A DNA stretch of 64,000 nt from Sulfuricaulis limicola. Lineage in GTDB: Bacteria > Pseudomonadota > Gammaproteobacteria > Acidiferrobacterales > Sulfurifustaceae. Under the pieces are notes generated by a model, which was given only the letters and a program-made list of their open reading frames with translations, made no database searches and was not told the origin of the DNA. This document shows positions 26,214 to 35,034 of this stretch, one piece after another (the first letter of the stretch is position 1; each line of letters starts with the position of its first letter). The stretch lies in the NCBI RefSeq assembly GCF_002355735.1, contig NZ_AP014879.1, positions 2,387,501 to 2,451,500 of the forward strand. The letters run 5' to 3'. A program made the translations under genes and the position numbers.

Positions 26214-28694
26214 ATGATCGGCAATCCGGCGACCGTTTCCGGCCGCGTTTCACGTATCACCATCACCACGATCGGAGTGGCGCTGATCCTGCTCGGCATT
26301 TCGGTGATACTCGGCTGGCTGCTGAAAATTGCGCCATTGCTGCAGGTCGTACCGGGTTTCGCCGCCATGGTGTTCAATACCGCGCTGTGTTTCGCGCTCG
26401 CCGGCACGGCCCTGCTGTTGCCGGAACGCGCCACATGGCGCCGGCGCGCGCAAACGACGATCGGCATCATCATCGCGTCCCTGTCGGCACTGATCCTGGC
26501 ACAGGACATCTTCGGCGTGGATCTCGCCATCGATCATCTGTTCAGCGCCGAATGGCTGCACGATTACCGCCCGCATCCGACCCGCATGGCGCCCAATACC
26601 GCCGTGGCGCTCATCCTGGGCGGCATCAGCCTGGTCCTGCTCCCGGTGCGCGCCCGCTGGGCCAATCATCTGACACTGATACTCACCCTGCTCGTGGCTG
26701 TCATCGGCGGTACGGCACTCGTCGGCTACCTGTTCAATCTCGAACTGCTGTTTACCTGGTACCCGTATGCACGCATGGCATTGCATACCGCGATCGCCAC
26801 CGTGGCACTGGCCATCGGGCTGGGACTGAAGGCGCTGCAACAGCCGCATTTTCAGGAACTGTTCGGGGCCGGACAGGACAAGCGCATTGTATTCAGTGGC
26901 AGCGTGATTCTGGTCACGATTGCCCTGGTTTCCGGCCTGGCGAGCTTCGTGGTTCTGGAGCGCCAGATTGAAGTCATGCTCCGCAACGAACTTGAACTGC
27001 TGCTGCGAAACCGCGTGGATGTTTTTCACAACACCATCAATCAGGGCATCCTGGCCACCGAAGCCATCGCCACGCGCCCCGCGATCCAGCGCGAACTGCA
27101 ACGTCTGCATGCCGCGCCCAACGATCCCGGAGCGATCAAGTTCCTGCGACAGGCCATCGGCAGCTTCCTGCCGCTCGGCTTCAGCGCGGTGATATTGAAC
27201 GACCGCCACGGCCGTGAACTGGTCCATGCCGGGACACTGATACAGCAGCCCGAAACGCGGCTGCGGCTGAACACGCCGCAACATGCGGAGTTGCTGTGGG
27301 ATAACGGCTTGACGCTGCGGTTGCAGATACCGATACGCGATCCCGGCGGGCCGAGCGGCACCGTTATTGCGGAACGCCCTCTGCCGCTGCTCACCCTGCT
27401 TTTCCATGACATACGCGGGCTGGGAGAAACCGGTGAGATGGCAGTCTGCGCCGCGCACGGCGATAACATCCTGTGTCTGCCAACCCGGTTGAATCCCAGG
27501 GTATTTTCCGTTCCGCGTCGCATCCAGGGCACTTCGCTGCCCATGAGTCACGCCTTGGACGGCGACACCGGGGTGATAACCGCTTCCGATTACCGCGGCC
27601 AACAGGTGATCGCCGCCCACAGCCCGATCCCGCAGCTTGGGCTCGGCATGGTCCTCAAAATGGACGCCAGTGAGCTGTACGGGCCTCTCCATCAGAAAAT
27701 CCAGCGCGTGGCACTGCTGCTGCTCATTCTGGTCACTTTCGGCATATTGCTGTTGCACTGGCAGGTCATGCCGCTGGCGCGACGGCTCGTCGAATCCGAG
27801 CGCAGGACGCGCGAGAGCGAACAGCGCTGGAATTTTGCGCTGGAAGGATCCCAGAATGGTGTCTGGGACTGGGACATGGAAACCAACGCCGTGTTTTTCT
27901 CCCGGCGCTGGAAGGAAATGCTGGGATATGCGGAACACGAAATCTCCGGAAAACTCGAGGAGTGGGACAAGCGCGTTCATCCCGAGGACAAGGCACGCGT
28001 CCATGCCGACATTGAAAAGCACATGCAGGGCAAGGCGGCGCATTACCAGAACGAACACCGGGTCCTGTGCAAGGACGGAACATATAAATGGGTGCTGGAT
28101 CGCGGAATGATCGTCAGCCGGGACGCCAGCGGCAAACCCGTTCGCATGATCGGCACGCATACCGATATCACCGAGCGCAAGCGCGCCGAGGAAACCATAC
28201 GCGAACTGTCGCTCACCGACGAGCTGACCGGGCTGCGCAACCGGCGCGGGTTTCTGACCTTGGCCCAGATGGAAATGGCCCTTATCCGGCGCACCAAACG
28301 CCAGATGGCGCTATTCTATATAGACTTGGATGGCATGAAAAAAATAAACGACTCCTTCGGTCATTCCGTGGGCGACCTCGCCTTGCAGGATGTGGCGCAG
28401 ATCCTGCGCCAGACGTTCCGGGAATCAGACATCATCTGCCGGCTGGGCGGCGACGAGTTCGCCGTCCTGGCGCTCGAAACCACGGGCCGGCCCCGGGAGC
28501 AGATCGTCAAGCGTCTGCAGGCAAAAATCGATTCGCACAACCACACGGCCAACCGCCAATACACGATCGCCGTCAGCGTCGGCATGATTCATGTCGACAG
28601 CGGATCGACCATCACCCTGGAAGAGCTGATGGCGCAGGCCGATACGGAGATGTACCAGGCCAAACAGAAACGCGGGGCGCAGCGAAAGAACTGA
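26214..28694 (+). CDS. Membrane diguanylate cyclase with PAS and GGDEF domains
   Basis: Makes the second messenger cyclic-di-GMP. The 826-aa protein begins with about seven membrane helices over residues 12-247. A periplasmic CHASE-like sensor region covers about 250-495, and another helix follows near 500-520. A PAS domain spans about 540-655 (WNFALEGSQNGVWDWDMETN). The GGDEF domain is about 665-822, with intact RLGGDEFAVL and an inhibitory I-site RESD exactly five residues before GGDEF. It should thus be active and product-inhibited. The input signal is unknown. Confidence 0.93.
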   Translation: MIGNPATVSGRVSRITITTIGVALILLGISVILGWLLKIAPLLQVVPGFAAMVFNTALCFALAGTALLLPERATWRRRAQTTIGIIIASLSALILAQDIFGVDLAIDHLFSAEWLHDYRPHPTRMAPNTAVALILGGISLVLLPVRARWANHLTLILTLLVAVIGGTALVGYLFNLELLFTWYPYARMALHTAIATVALAIGLGLKALQQPHFQELFGAGQDKRIVFSGSVILVTIALVSGLASFVVLERQIEVMLRNELELLLRNRVDVFHNTINQGILATEAIATRPAIQRELQRLHAAPNDPGAIKFLRQAIGSFLPLGFSAVILNDRHGRELVHAGTLIQQPETRLRLNTPQHAELLWDNGLTLRLQIPIRDPGGPSGTVIAERPLPLLTLLFHDIRGLGETGEMAVCAAHGDNILCLPTRLNPRVFSVPRRIQGTSLPMSHALDGDTGVITASDYRGQQVIAAHSPIPQLGLGMVLKMDASELYGPLHQKIQRVALLLLILVTFGILLLHWQVMPLARRLVESERRTRESEQRWNFALEGSQNGVWDWDMETNAVFFSRRWKEMLGYAEHEISGKLEEWDKRVHPEDKARVHADIEKHMQGKAAHYQNEHRVLCKDGTYKWVLDRGMIVSRDASGKPVRMIGTHTDITERKRAEETIRELSLTDELTGLRNRRGFLTLAQMEMALIRRTKRQMALFYIDLDGMKKINDSFGHSVGDLALQDVAQILRQTFRESDIICRLGGDEFAVLALETTGRPREQIVKRLQAKIDSHNHTANRQYTIAVSVGMIHVDSGSTITLEELMAQADTEMYQAKQKRGAQRKN

Positions 28695-28704
28695 AGCGGG
28701 ATGG

Positions 28705-28788
28705 TTACTTCTTGTCCGAATCTTTCAGCAAATACTTGATGAGCGCGGCGATGACCAAAATAATGATGATCCAGATGGCAATTTGCAT
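28705..28788 (-). CDS. 27-residue single-helix membrane peptide
   Basis: A short frame starting at ATG 28788, eight bases after AAGG. It encodes MQIAIWIIIILVIAALIKYL plus a charged tail KDSDKK, so one membrane helix with a cytoplasmic lysine-rich end. It lies 36 bases downstream of the second cytochrome c gene in the same direction. Peptides of this kind (CydX, CcoQ/CcoM, KdpF) are small subunits of membrane complexes. No match to a named family is claimed. Confidence 0.6.
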   Translation of the reverse strand: MQIAIWIIIILVIAALIKYLLKDSDKK

Positions 28789-28824
28789 GATTGTTACCTT
28801 GTAAGTTGAACCGGATTACGGTCT

Positions 28825-29286
28825 TCATCCGCTCGGCGCGGTCTCCGAAGCATTGGCCTTGCGCCAGCGCTCGTAAACTTCGGGTGGCCACAGCGCCTGA
28901 TACCAGCCGATGATGTCCTCGATTTCCCGGTCGCTCAACCGGCCCTTCCACGCCGGCATCACGGGCTCGCCGTTGCGCATCACGCCGTTCTTGATGATGG
29001 CGATCATGCCTTGTTTGTCCCGCTTCCATACGTTGCCGGTTCCGTTGAGCGGTGGCGCGGCAGCGACCTTGGGATTCTGCCAGTCCGGATGGCCTTGCGC
29101 CTCCGGTCCGTGGCACTGGGCGCAATGCTCGTGAAACAGCCGCACGCCGCTGAAAAGGCTCTCGGTGGTAAATGTCCGCCCGGCCTGGCCGGCGGTTGCC
29201 GCCTCTTTGGCGGTTTTATCCGGCTCCCCTTTTCCGCAAGCAGCGACAAACAGCAGCACCGCTGTCATGACCATGAATCGTCTCAT
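28825..29286 (-). CDS. Lipoprotein c-type cytochrome, monoheme (second copy)
   Basis: Periplasmic electron carrier tethered by lipid. Start ATG 29286 gives MRRFMVMTAVLLFVAACGKG with a lipobox ending at Cys. The heme motif is CAQCHG and the likely axial Met is in EPVMPAWKG. The C-terminus WYQALWPPEVYERWRK is shared with the upstream cytochrome at 29373-29858, so the two are paralogs. It has 153 aa. Probably co-transcribed with that copy and with the membrane peptide downstream. Confidence 0.88.
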   Translation of the reverse strand: MRRFMVMTAVLLFVAACGKGEPDKTAKEAATAGQAGRTFTTESLFSGVRLFHEHCAQCHGPEAQGHPDWQNPKVAAAPPLNGTGNVWKRDKQGMIAIIKNGVMRNGEPVMPAWKGRLSDREIEDIIGWYQALWPPEVYERWRKANASETAPSG

Positions 29287-29372
29287 GCTTTCAGCACCCA
29301 CTCCTCCCCGAGTGGCGGCTATGATAATCCGCGCGGGCCTTTAAATAAATCCGGACCGACGGGAACACCGGA

Positions 29373-29858
29373 TCAATGGGCGTGCCCCATCCGCGCCTTT
29401 TCCTCCAGCGCCAGCCAGCTGCGGTAGATCTCCTCCGGCCAGCGCGACTGTATCCAGGCAATCACGGCCGCGATGTCGTCGTCGCTGAGTTTTCCCTCCC
29501 AGGACGGCATGTTGCCGCCGCGAGCCACGCTTCCCTGCCTGATCGTGTCGCGCAGCCACGTGCCCGGGTGATGCCAGGCATGGCCGCTGGCATCCAGCGG
29601 CGGAGGCGGCAGCTTGCCGTCCGGCCCCTTGCGCTGCCAGTTCGGTGCGCCCTCGGCATTCGCACCGTGACAGACAGCACAGTTGGCCTTGAAGATATCG
29701 CCCCCACGCGCGACCAGGCGGGCATCGAGACCGTGCGGCGTCACCAGGCGGGCATCATACGGTGGTGGTTCGGGCGCGACAGCGGCGGACTTCGGCGAAT
29801 CGCTACAGGCGGACAACAGCAGAAGTCCCGTAATGGCATGAAGGTGTCGGGCTTTCAT
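29373..29858 (-). CDS. Lipoprotein c-type cytochrome, monoheme (first copy)
   Basis: From ATG 29858 the 161-aa protein starts MKARHLHAITGLLLLSACSDS, a lipoprotein signal. It has heme motif CAVCHG, axial Met in GGNMPSWEGKLSD, and C-terminus WIQSRWPEEIYRSWLALE. The family is the short cytochrome c555/cbb3-type class I fold. The redox partner is unknown. It is divergent from the FAD dehydrogenase gene. Confidence 0.88.
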   Translation of the reverse strand: MKARHLHAITGLLLLSACSDSPKSAAVAPEPPPYDARLVTPHGLDARLVARGGDIFKANCAVCHGANAEGAPNWQRKGPDGKLPPPPLDASGHAWHHPGTWLRDTIRQGSVARGGNMPSWEGKLSDDDIAAVIAWIQSRWPEEIYRSWLALEEKARMGHAH

Positions 29859-30004
29859 TCTTCGTTCCTCATTATGGTGACTGGCTGCCGGCAAGACGGA
29901 ATCGACGGATGAAAATTCCCTTTCATCCGACCCCGACACTGTTATGCCATAATAACGCAAACCTGTTCCGCCTGACTGTCTGCGATCTTTCCCCGTTATT
30001 CCCC

Positions 30005-31660
30005 ATGCTGCGTCTGACTGAAGTGAGGCTCGGCCTCAACCACCGCGAGACCGAGCTCAAGGCCGCGATCCTGCGCGCGCTGGGAATACCCGGGCCGGAG
30101 TTGCTCGGCTGGCACATACGCCGGCGCGGCTACGATGCGCGTAAATCCGGCGAAATCCTGTTGGTTTACACCCTCGATGTCGAAGTCAAAGATGAAGCCG
30201 CGCTGCTCGAGCGCTTGCAGCACGGCCATCATGTCACCCTCGCGCCGGACGAGACTTACCGCTATCCGGTACGGGCACCGGCCAATCCGAAAACCCGGCC
30301 GGTGGTCATCGGCACCGGGCCGTGCGGGATATTCGCCGGGCTGGCGCTGGCACGCATGGGCTTCCGGCCTGTCATCCTCGAACGCGGCAAGAGCGTGCGT
30401 GAACGCACGCAAGACGTATGGAGCCTCTGGCGCGAGCGCCATCTGAATCCGGAATCCAACGTACAGTTTGGGGAGGGCGGCGCCGGTACCTTCTCCGACG
30501 GCAAGCTGCACACCGGCATCAAGGACCGCGGCCATCACATCCGGCAGTTATTGAAGGACTTCGTGGATGCGGGAGCACCCGCGGAAATCCTCTACATCAG
30601 CAAACCGCATATCGGGACGCTGCGGCTGGTCAAGGTCGTGGAGCAGCTGCGGGAGAAGATTCTCGAACTCGGCGGCGAGATCCGCTTCGAAAGCCGCGTC
30701 ACGGATATTCTGGTTGAAGATGGCGATGTACAGGGACGTACAAGTGCCGCGGGAGGCAGGATGCCGAGAGCGGCCGCGGTGCGCGGCGTAACGCTCGCCG
30801 GCGGCGAAACCATTGCCGCTGATCATGTGGTCCTTGCTGTGGGCCACAGCGCGCGCGACACCTTCGAGATGCTGTACCGTCGCGGCGTGCATATCGAACC
30901 CAAGCCGTTTTCCATCGGCTTTCGCATCGAGCATCCGCAGCACCTGATCGACGTCTGCCGTCTGGGAAAACACGCGGGCAACCCGGTTCTGGGGGCGGCC
31001 GATTACAAGCTGGTGCATCACTGCCGCAACGGCCGTGACGTTTACAGTTTCTGCATGTGTCCCGGCGGACAAGTCGTCGCGGCCACCTCGGAGGCAGGAC
31101 GCGTGGTCACCAACGGCATGAGCCATTACTCGCGCAACGAGCGCAACGCCAACGCCGGCATCGTCGTCGGCATCACGCCTGCCGATTTCGGGTCGCATCA
31201 TCCGCTCGCCGGGATTGGTCTGCAGCAACAGCTGGAACAACAGGCGTATGTGCTCGGCGGCAGCAATTACAACGCCCCGGCCCAGCTCGTGGGTGATTTT
31301 CTCGCCGGCCGGGCCTCAACCGGGCCGGGTTCGGTTATTCCTTCCTATACGCCCGGCGTGACCTGGACTGATCTCAGCACCGCCCTGCCCGACTACGCCA
31401 TCGCCGCCATCCGCGAGGCGATCCCGGCGTTCGAGAAACAGCTCAAGGGCTTCGCCATGCACGATGCGGTGCTCACCGGCGTCGAGACACGCACCTCGGC
31501 GCCGATACGCATCGCGCGCAATGAAAATTTCGAGAGCGTGAATATGCAGGGCCTGTATCCCGCCGGCGAGGGCGCGGGTTTCGCCGGCGGGATCATTTCG
31601 GCGGCGGTGGACGGGATGAAAGTCGCCGAGGCAGTGGCGCAAAAAATCATACAAACGTAG
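30005..31660 (+). CDS. FAD-dependent dehydrogenase (COG2509 type)
   Basis: A 551-aa flavoprotein whose N-terminal region of about 90 residues resembles the small extra domain of this family (LRLTEVRLGLNHRETELK). A Rossmann motif follows in PVVIGTGPCGIFAGLALARM, then NVQFGEGGAGTFSDGKL, HYSRNERNANAGIV and the C-terminal FAD site GLYPAGEGAGFAGGIISAA. The family is widespread, but its substrate is unknown. Start ATG 30005 was chosen over 29909, which would add 32 unconserved residues. Confidence 0.85.
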   Translation: MLRLTEVRLGLNHRETELKAAILRALGIPGPELLGWHIRRRGYDARKSGEILLVYTLDVEVKDEAALLERLQHGHHVTLAPDETYRYPVRAPANPKTRPVVIGTGPCGIFAGLALARMGFRPVILERGKSVRERTQDVWSLWRERHLNPESNVQFGEGGAGTFSDGKLHTGIKDRGHHIRQLLKDFVDAGAPAEILYISKPHIGTLRLVKVVEQLREKILELGGEIRFESRVTDILVEDGDVQGRTSAAGGRMPRAAAVRGVTLAGGETIAADHVVLAVGHSARDTFEMLYRRGVHIEPKPFSIGFRIEHPQHLIDVCRLGKHAGNPVLGAADYKLVHHCRNGRDVYSFCMCPGGQVVAATSEAGRVVTNGMSHYSRNERNANAGIVVGITPADFGSHHPLAGIGLQQQLEQQAYVLGGSNYNAPAQLVGDFLAGRASTGPGSVIPSYTPGVTWTDLSTALPDYAIAAIREAIPAFEKQLKGFAMHDAVLTGVETRTSAPIRIARNENFESVNMQGLYPAGEGAGFAGGIISAAVDGMKVAEAVAQKIIQT

Positions 31661-31718
31661 GTTGGGGTGAGGCGTGGTATGCCGAACCCCAACGCTACCA
31701 GCCATATGTTGAGCTTGC

Positions 31719-31839
31719 GGAGTCCATCCCTGGACTCCGCCCTGCGGGCCAGCCTACGGCTGGCTCAAGTTCGCGCCGGGGTGCAACAGAATGCGTTGCA
31801 CCCGTTCGGCGGCGCGAACAGACGTTAAGTCTGTTCGCG
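31719..31839. repeat. Palindromic hairpin cluster, copy at 31.7 kb
   Basis: Four to five consecutive hairpins fill the gap between the FAD dehydrogenase and purC. GGAGTCCATCCCTGGACTCC begins at 31719, CCAGCC/GGCTGG follows near 31750, the 25-base GGGTGCAAC/GTTGCACCC palindrome is at 31779-31803, and CGCGAACAGAC-GTTAA-GTCTGTTCGCG occupies 31813-31839. The last two, with the spacer GTTCGGCGGCGC, recur at 63177-63237. The first recurs on the other strand at 7796-7826. Confidence 0.8.
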
Positions 31840-31886
31840 ACTACCCTGCCTCACCCCGGCGATTTTGTCGCTTCACTCACCCCAGC

Positions 31887-32777
31887 CTACATGTTGCCCG
31901 TCAGCCGCGTGAGCGCCTCGCGATATTTTTCCGCCGTCTTCGCAAGGACTTCCGCCGGCAGCTTGGGCGCCGGCGGCTGCTTGTTCCAGCCGATGCTTTC
32001 CAGATAATCGCGCACGTACTGCTTGTCGTAGCTCGGCGGGTTGGCGCCGGGTTTGTAGGAATCCGCCGGCCAGAAACGTGAGGAGTCGGGCGTCAATACC
32101 TCGTCGATCAGCGTCAGCGTGCCTTTCTCATCCAGACCGAACTCGAATTTGGTGTCGGCAATGATGATCCCGCGCGTCAGGGCGTAGGCGGCGCATTCTT
32201 TATATATGGTGAGGCTGGCGTTTTTCACCTTCTCCGCCATGTCCTTGCCCAGAAGCTCCGCGGCCCTGTCGAAACTGATGTTCTCGTCGTGCTGCCCGAT
32301 ATCCGCCTTGGTGGACGGCGTGAAGATCGGCTCGGGCAGGCGGTCGGCCTCTTTCAGCCCCGCCGGCAGCCGGATGCCGCAGACCGTGCCCGAGCTCTTG
32401 TATTCCTTCCAGCCGCTGCCGACGAGATAGCCGCGCACCACCGCCTCCACCGGCAGCGCCTTGAGCTTCTTCACCAGCGTGGCGCGGCCCTCCACCTGTT
32501 TGCGCTCGGCCGGGTCCCTGAGGATTTGCTCCAGCGGCGTGTCGGTCAACTGGTTGGGGATGATTCCGCGCGTGCGCGCGAACCAGAAATTCGACATCGC
32601 GGTCAGCACCGCGCCCTTGCCGGGAACGGGATCGGGCAGCACCACGTCGAAGGCTGACAGCCGGTCGGTGGTGACAATGAGCAGGTGTCTGTCGTCGACG
32701 TCGTAAATGTCGCGCACCTTGCCGCGGTTGCGCAGGCGCAGGCTTTTGAGGTCCGACTGGAATAATGTTTCTGGCAT
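31887..32777 (-). CDS. purC: SAICAR synthase (phosphoribosylaminoimidazole-succinocarboxamide synthase)
   Basis: ATP-dependent addition of aspartate to CAIR in purine synthesis. The 296-aa protein is the longer, yeast-like form. Motifs include LRNRGKVRDIYDVDDRHLLIVTTDRLSAFD (shown in part), VEAVVRGYLVGSGWKEY, IADTKFEFG and DEVLTPDSSRFW. First of several nucleotide-biosynthesis genes on this strand; the SemiSWEET gene lies 13 bases upstream. Confidence 0.96.
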   Translation of the reverse strand: MPETLFQSDLKSLRLRNRGKVRDIYDVDDRHLLIVTTDRLSAFDVVLPDPVPGKGAVLTAMSNFWFARTRGIIPNQLTDTPLEQILRDPAERKQVEGRATLVKKLKALPVEAVVRGYLVGSGWKEYKSSGTVCGIRLPAGLKEADRLPEPIFTPSTKADIGQHDENISFDRAAELLGKDMAEKVKNASLTIYKECAAYALTRGIIIADTKFEFGLDEKGTLTLIDEVLTPDSSRFWPADSYKPGANPPSYDKQYVRDYLESIGWNKQPPAPKLPAEVLAKTAEKYREALTRLTGNM

Positions 32778-32790
32778 GGCGTAATCCGGA

Positions 32791-33042
32791 CTATTTGTAC
32801 CTGAGTTTGAAAACGAGAATGGTCAGCGACAGCACCAGCGTGATGCCGTTGGACAGGATCACCGGCAGGGCATCGATCCGGATGCCGTACAGCAGCCATA
32901 AAAATACACCGATACTGAAGATCGCGAACATCCCCAGGGAGATATCCTTGGTGTGCCGGGAGCGCCAGATTTTCACCACCTGGGGAATAAAGGCGGTGGT
33001 GGTCAGTGCCGCGGCGATCAGGCCCAGTGTGTTCGTATCCAT
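32791..33042 (-). CDS. SemiSWEET-type small sugar transporter
   Basis: An 83-aa three-helix membrane protein that forms a dimeric sugar pore in characterised members. The PQ-loop motif is in TTTAFIPQVVKIWRSRHTKD, followed by ISLGMFAIFSIGVFLWLLYG. Its length and helix positions (about 5-25, 34-56 and 62-81) match the family. It sits between the Nudix-ThiE gene and purC with tiny gaps, so it is probably in the same transcript. The transported substrate is not known. Confidence 0.93.
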   Translation of the reverse strand: MDTNTLGLIAAALTTTAFIPQVVKIWRSRHTKDISLGMFAIFSIGVFLWLLYGIRIDALPVILSNGITLVLSLTILVFKLRYK

Positions 33043-33049
33043 GATTTCC

Positions 33050-34000
33050 TCACCAGATGCCGCTCAGGAGGCTGATGCCATGGGCGCCGTGGCGCATGGC
33101 GGTGTCGAGCAATTCCGGTTTCATGCCGCCGAGGGCGTACACCGGCAACGGATAATCCTGCACCAGCGCGGCAAACTTTTCCCAGCCCATGCCGGCGGCC
33201 TCGGGATGGGTCGGCGTCGGCAATACCGGCGACAGCACGACGAAATCGGCTTGCAGCGCCGCCGCCTGCGCCAGCTCGGCGGCGTCGTGGCAGGACGCAG
33301 CCCACATTTCCGTTCCCGGACACTGTTTCAATTGCATCAGCTGCGCGGCCGGCAGATGCACGCCATCGGCGCCGCAACGCAGCGCCAGCGCCTCATCGCC
33401 ATTGATCAGCACCCGGGCATCCTGTTCATGGGCCAGCGCCACCACGCGCCGGGCGAAGGCTTCGAACTCATCCGGCGCCATCCCGGGCTCGCGCACCTGG
33501 ATCAGGCGCACGCCCTTTTCCAGCGCGGCTTTCAATCGCTGCATGAATTCCGGCTCGCCGTGTTTTTTGGCGTTGGTGATGGCGTACAGCGACGGCAGGC
33601 ACAGCGCGCGCAGCACCCTGTCGTTCGCCGGCAGCAGCGGTCCGACCTCGATCGCCGCGGGATCTTCCCACGACATGTCCTGTCCTTCGCGGCCGTGCAA
33701 CTGGCCGTGCCACGCCGGCACACGATGGAAATGCAATCGCACCCGCCTCTCCGGATACGCGTATTCCTGCGTCACCCACGGATACACCCGGTCGGGATCG
33801 ATGCCGAGTTCCTCGTGCAGCTCGCGCGCCAGCGCGCGCTCGACGGCCTCGCCATGCTCGATCTTGCCGCCGGGGAATTCCCAGTAGCCGGCCCAGGGCT
33901 TGCCCGCCGGACGCTGCGCCAGCAGCACGCGCCCGTCCGCGCGTTGCAGCACCGCCACGGCGACGTCGAGCACCTGTTGGCGTTCCGCCACGGCGCTCAC
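33050..34000 (-). CDS. Nudix hydrolase fused to a ThiE-like domain
   Basis: A two-domain protein of 316 aa. Residues about 10-135 are a MutT-type Nudix domain with the box GGKIEHGEAVERALARELHE and following ELGI, expected to remove oxidised dGTP. Residues about 140-310 resemble thiamine phosphate synthase ThiE (RLIQVREPG, INGDEALALRCGADGVHLPA, ALGGMKPELL). The fusion is widespread in gammaproteobacteria. Whether the ThiE half is active is unclear. The start overlaps the pyrC stop by four bases. Confidence 0.9.
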   Translation of the reverse strand: MSAVAERQQVLDVAVAVLQRADGRVLLAQRPAGKPWAGYWEFPGGKIEHGEAVERALARELHEELGIDPDRVYPWVTQEYAYPERRVRLHFHRVPAWHGQLHGREGQDMSWEDPAAIEVGPLLPANDRVLRALCLPSLYAITNAKKHGEPEFMQRLKAALEKGVRLIQVREPGMAPDEFEAFARRVVALAHEQDARVLINGDEALALRCGADGVHLPAAQLMQLKQCPGTEMWAASCHDAAELAQAAALQADFVVLSPVLPTPTHPEAAGMGWEKFAALVQDYPLPVYALGGMKPELLDTAMRHGAHGISLLSGIW

Positions 34001-35034
34001 GACGCCGCCAGCTTCCAGGCCACGCTCTCGCCGGCGCGCAGCGGCACCAGCGTGTCGTCGCCGAATTCGAATTCGGCGGGCACAGTCCAGGTTTCCTTCA
34101 CCAGCGTGACCTTGTCGTGGTTGCGCGGCAGGCGATAGAAATCGGCGCCGAAGTGGCTGGCGAATGCCTCGAATTGTTTCAGCGCGCCGGCAGCCTCGAA
34201 AACTTCCGCATACAGCTCAAGCGCGGCGTGCGCGGTATACATGCCGGCACAGCCACAAGCCGACTCCTTGGCGCGGCGCGCGTGCGGCGCGCTGTCGGTG
34301 CCGAGGAAAAATTTCGGGTTGCCGCCGGTGGCCGCCTTGACCAGCGCCAGCCGGTGCTCCTCGCGCTTCAGCACCGGCAGGCAGTAGTAATGCGGCCGCA
34401 TTCCGCCCTGAAACATGGCGCCGCGGTTATGCAGCAGATGATGCGCGGTAATGGTGGCCGCCACGTTGGCCGGTGCCTGCGTGACGAACTCGACCGCCTG
34501 GCGCGTGGTGACGTGCTCGAGCACGATGCGCAGCTTGGAAAAGTCGCGCACCAGCGATGCCAGATGCCGCTCGATGAAGACCTGCTCGCGGTCAAACACG
34601 TCCGCCGAGGGATCGGTGACCTCGCCATGCAGCAAGAGAGGCAGGTCGTGCTGTTCCATGGCCGCGAACACCGTGCGGCAGCGGCCGAGATCGGTGACGC
34701 CGCTTTCGGAATTCGTGGTAGCGCCGGCCGGATAATATTTGACTGCGTGCACGAAACCGCTTTTTTTCGCGGCGGCGATTTCCGCAGGCGTGGTGCGTTC
34801 GGTGAGATAAAGCGTCATGAGCGGCTCGAAGCGCGCGCCCGGCGGCAGCGCCGCCAGGATGCGGCTGCGATAGTCCAGCGCCTGCGCCACGGTGGTGACC
34901 GGCGCCTTGAGGTTGGGCATGACGATGGCGCGCGCGAAGCGCTGCGCGGTGTGCGGCAGCACCGCGCGCAGCGCCGCACCGTCGCGCAGGTGCAGGTGCC
35001 AGTCGTCGGGACGGATTAGAACGAGCTGTTTCAT
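33997..35034 (-). CDS. pyrC: Dihydroorotase
   Basis: Zinc enzyme closing N-carbamoylaspartate to dihydroorotate in pyrimidine synthesis. From ATG 35034, overlapping the purK stop as ATGA, it is 345 aa, the class II length. Metal motifs DDWHLHLRDGA and KYYPAGATTNSESGVTD (with the carbamylated Lys), LLLHGEVTD and LGTDSAPHA are all present. Confidence 0.96.
   Translation of the reverse strand: MKQLVLIRPDDWHLHLRDGAALRAVLPHTAQRFARAIVMPNLKAPVTTVAQALDYRSRILAALPPGARFEPLMTLYLTERTTPAEIAAAKKSGFVHAVKYYPAGATTNSESGVTDLGRCRTVFAAMEQHDLPLLLHGEVTDPSADVFDREQVFIERHLASLVRDFSKLRIVLEHVTTRQAVEFVTQAPANVAATITAHHLLHNRGAMFQGGMRPHYYCLPVLKREEHRLALVKAATGGNPKFFLGTDSAPHARRAKESACGCAGMYTAHAALELYAEVFEAAGALKQFEAFASHFGADFYRLPRNHDKVTLVKETWTVPAEFEFGDDTLVPLRAGESVAWKLAAS

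Noticed and set aside
26250-28160. A 636-codon frame opposite the diguanylate cyclase
   Set aside because: Antisense to an intact PAS-GGDEF gene, Gln/His/Arg-rich, no recognisable domain.
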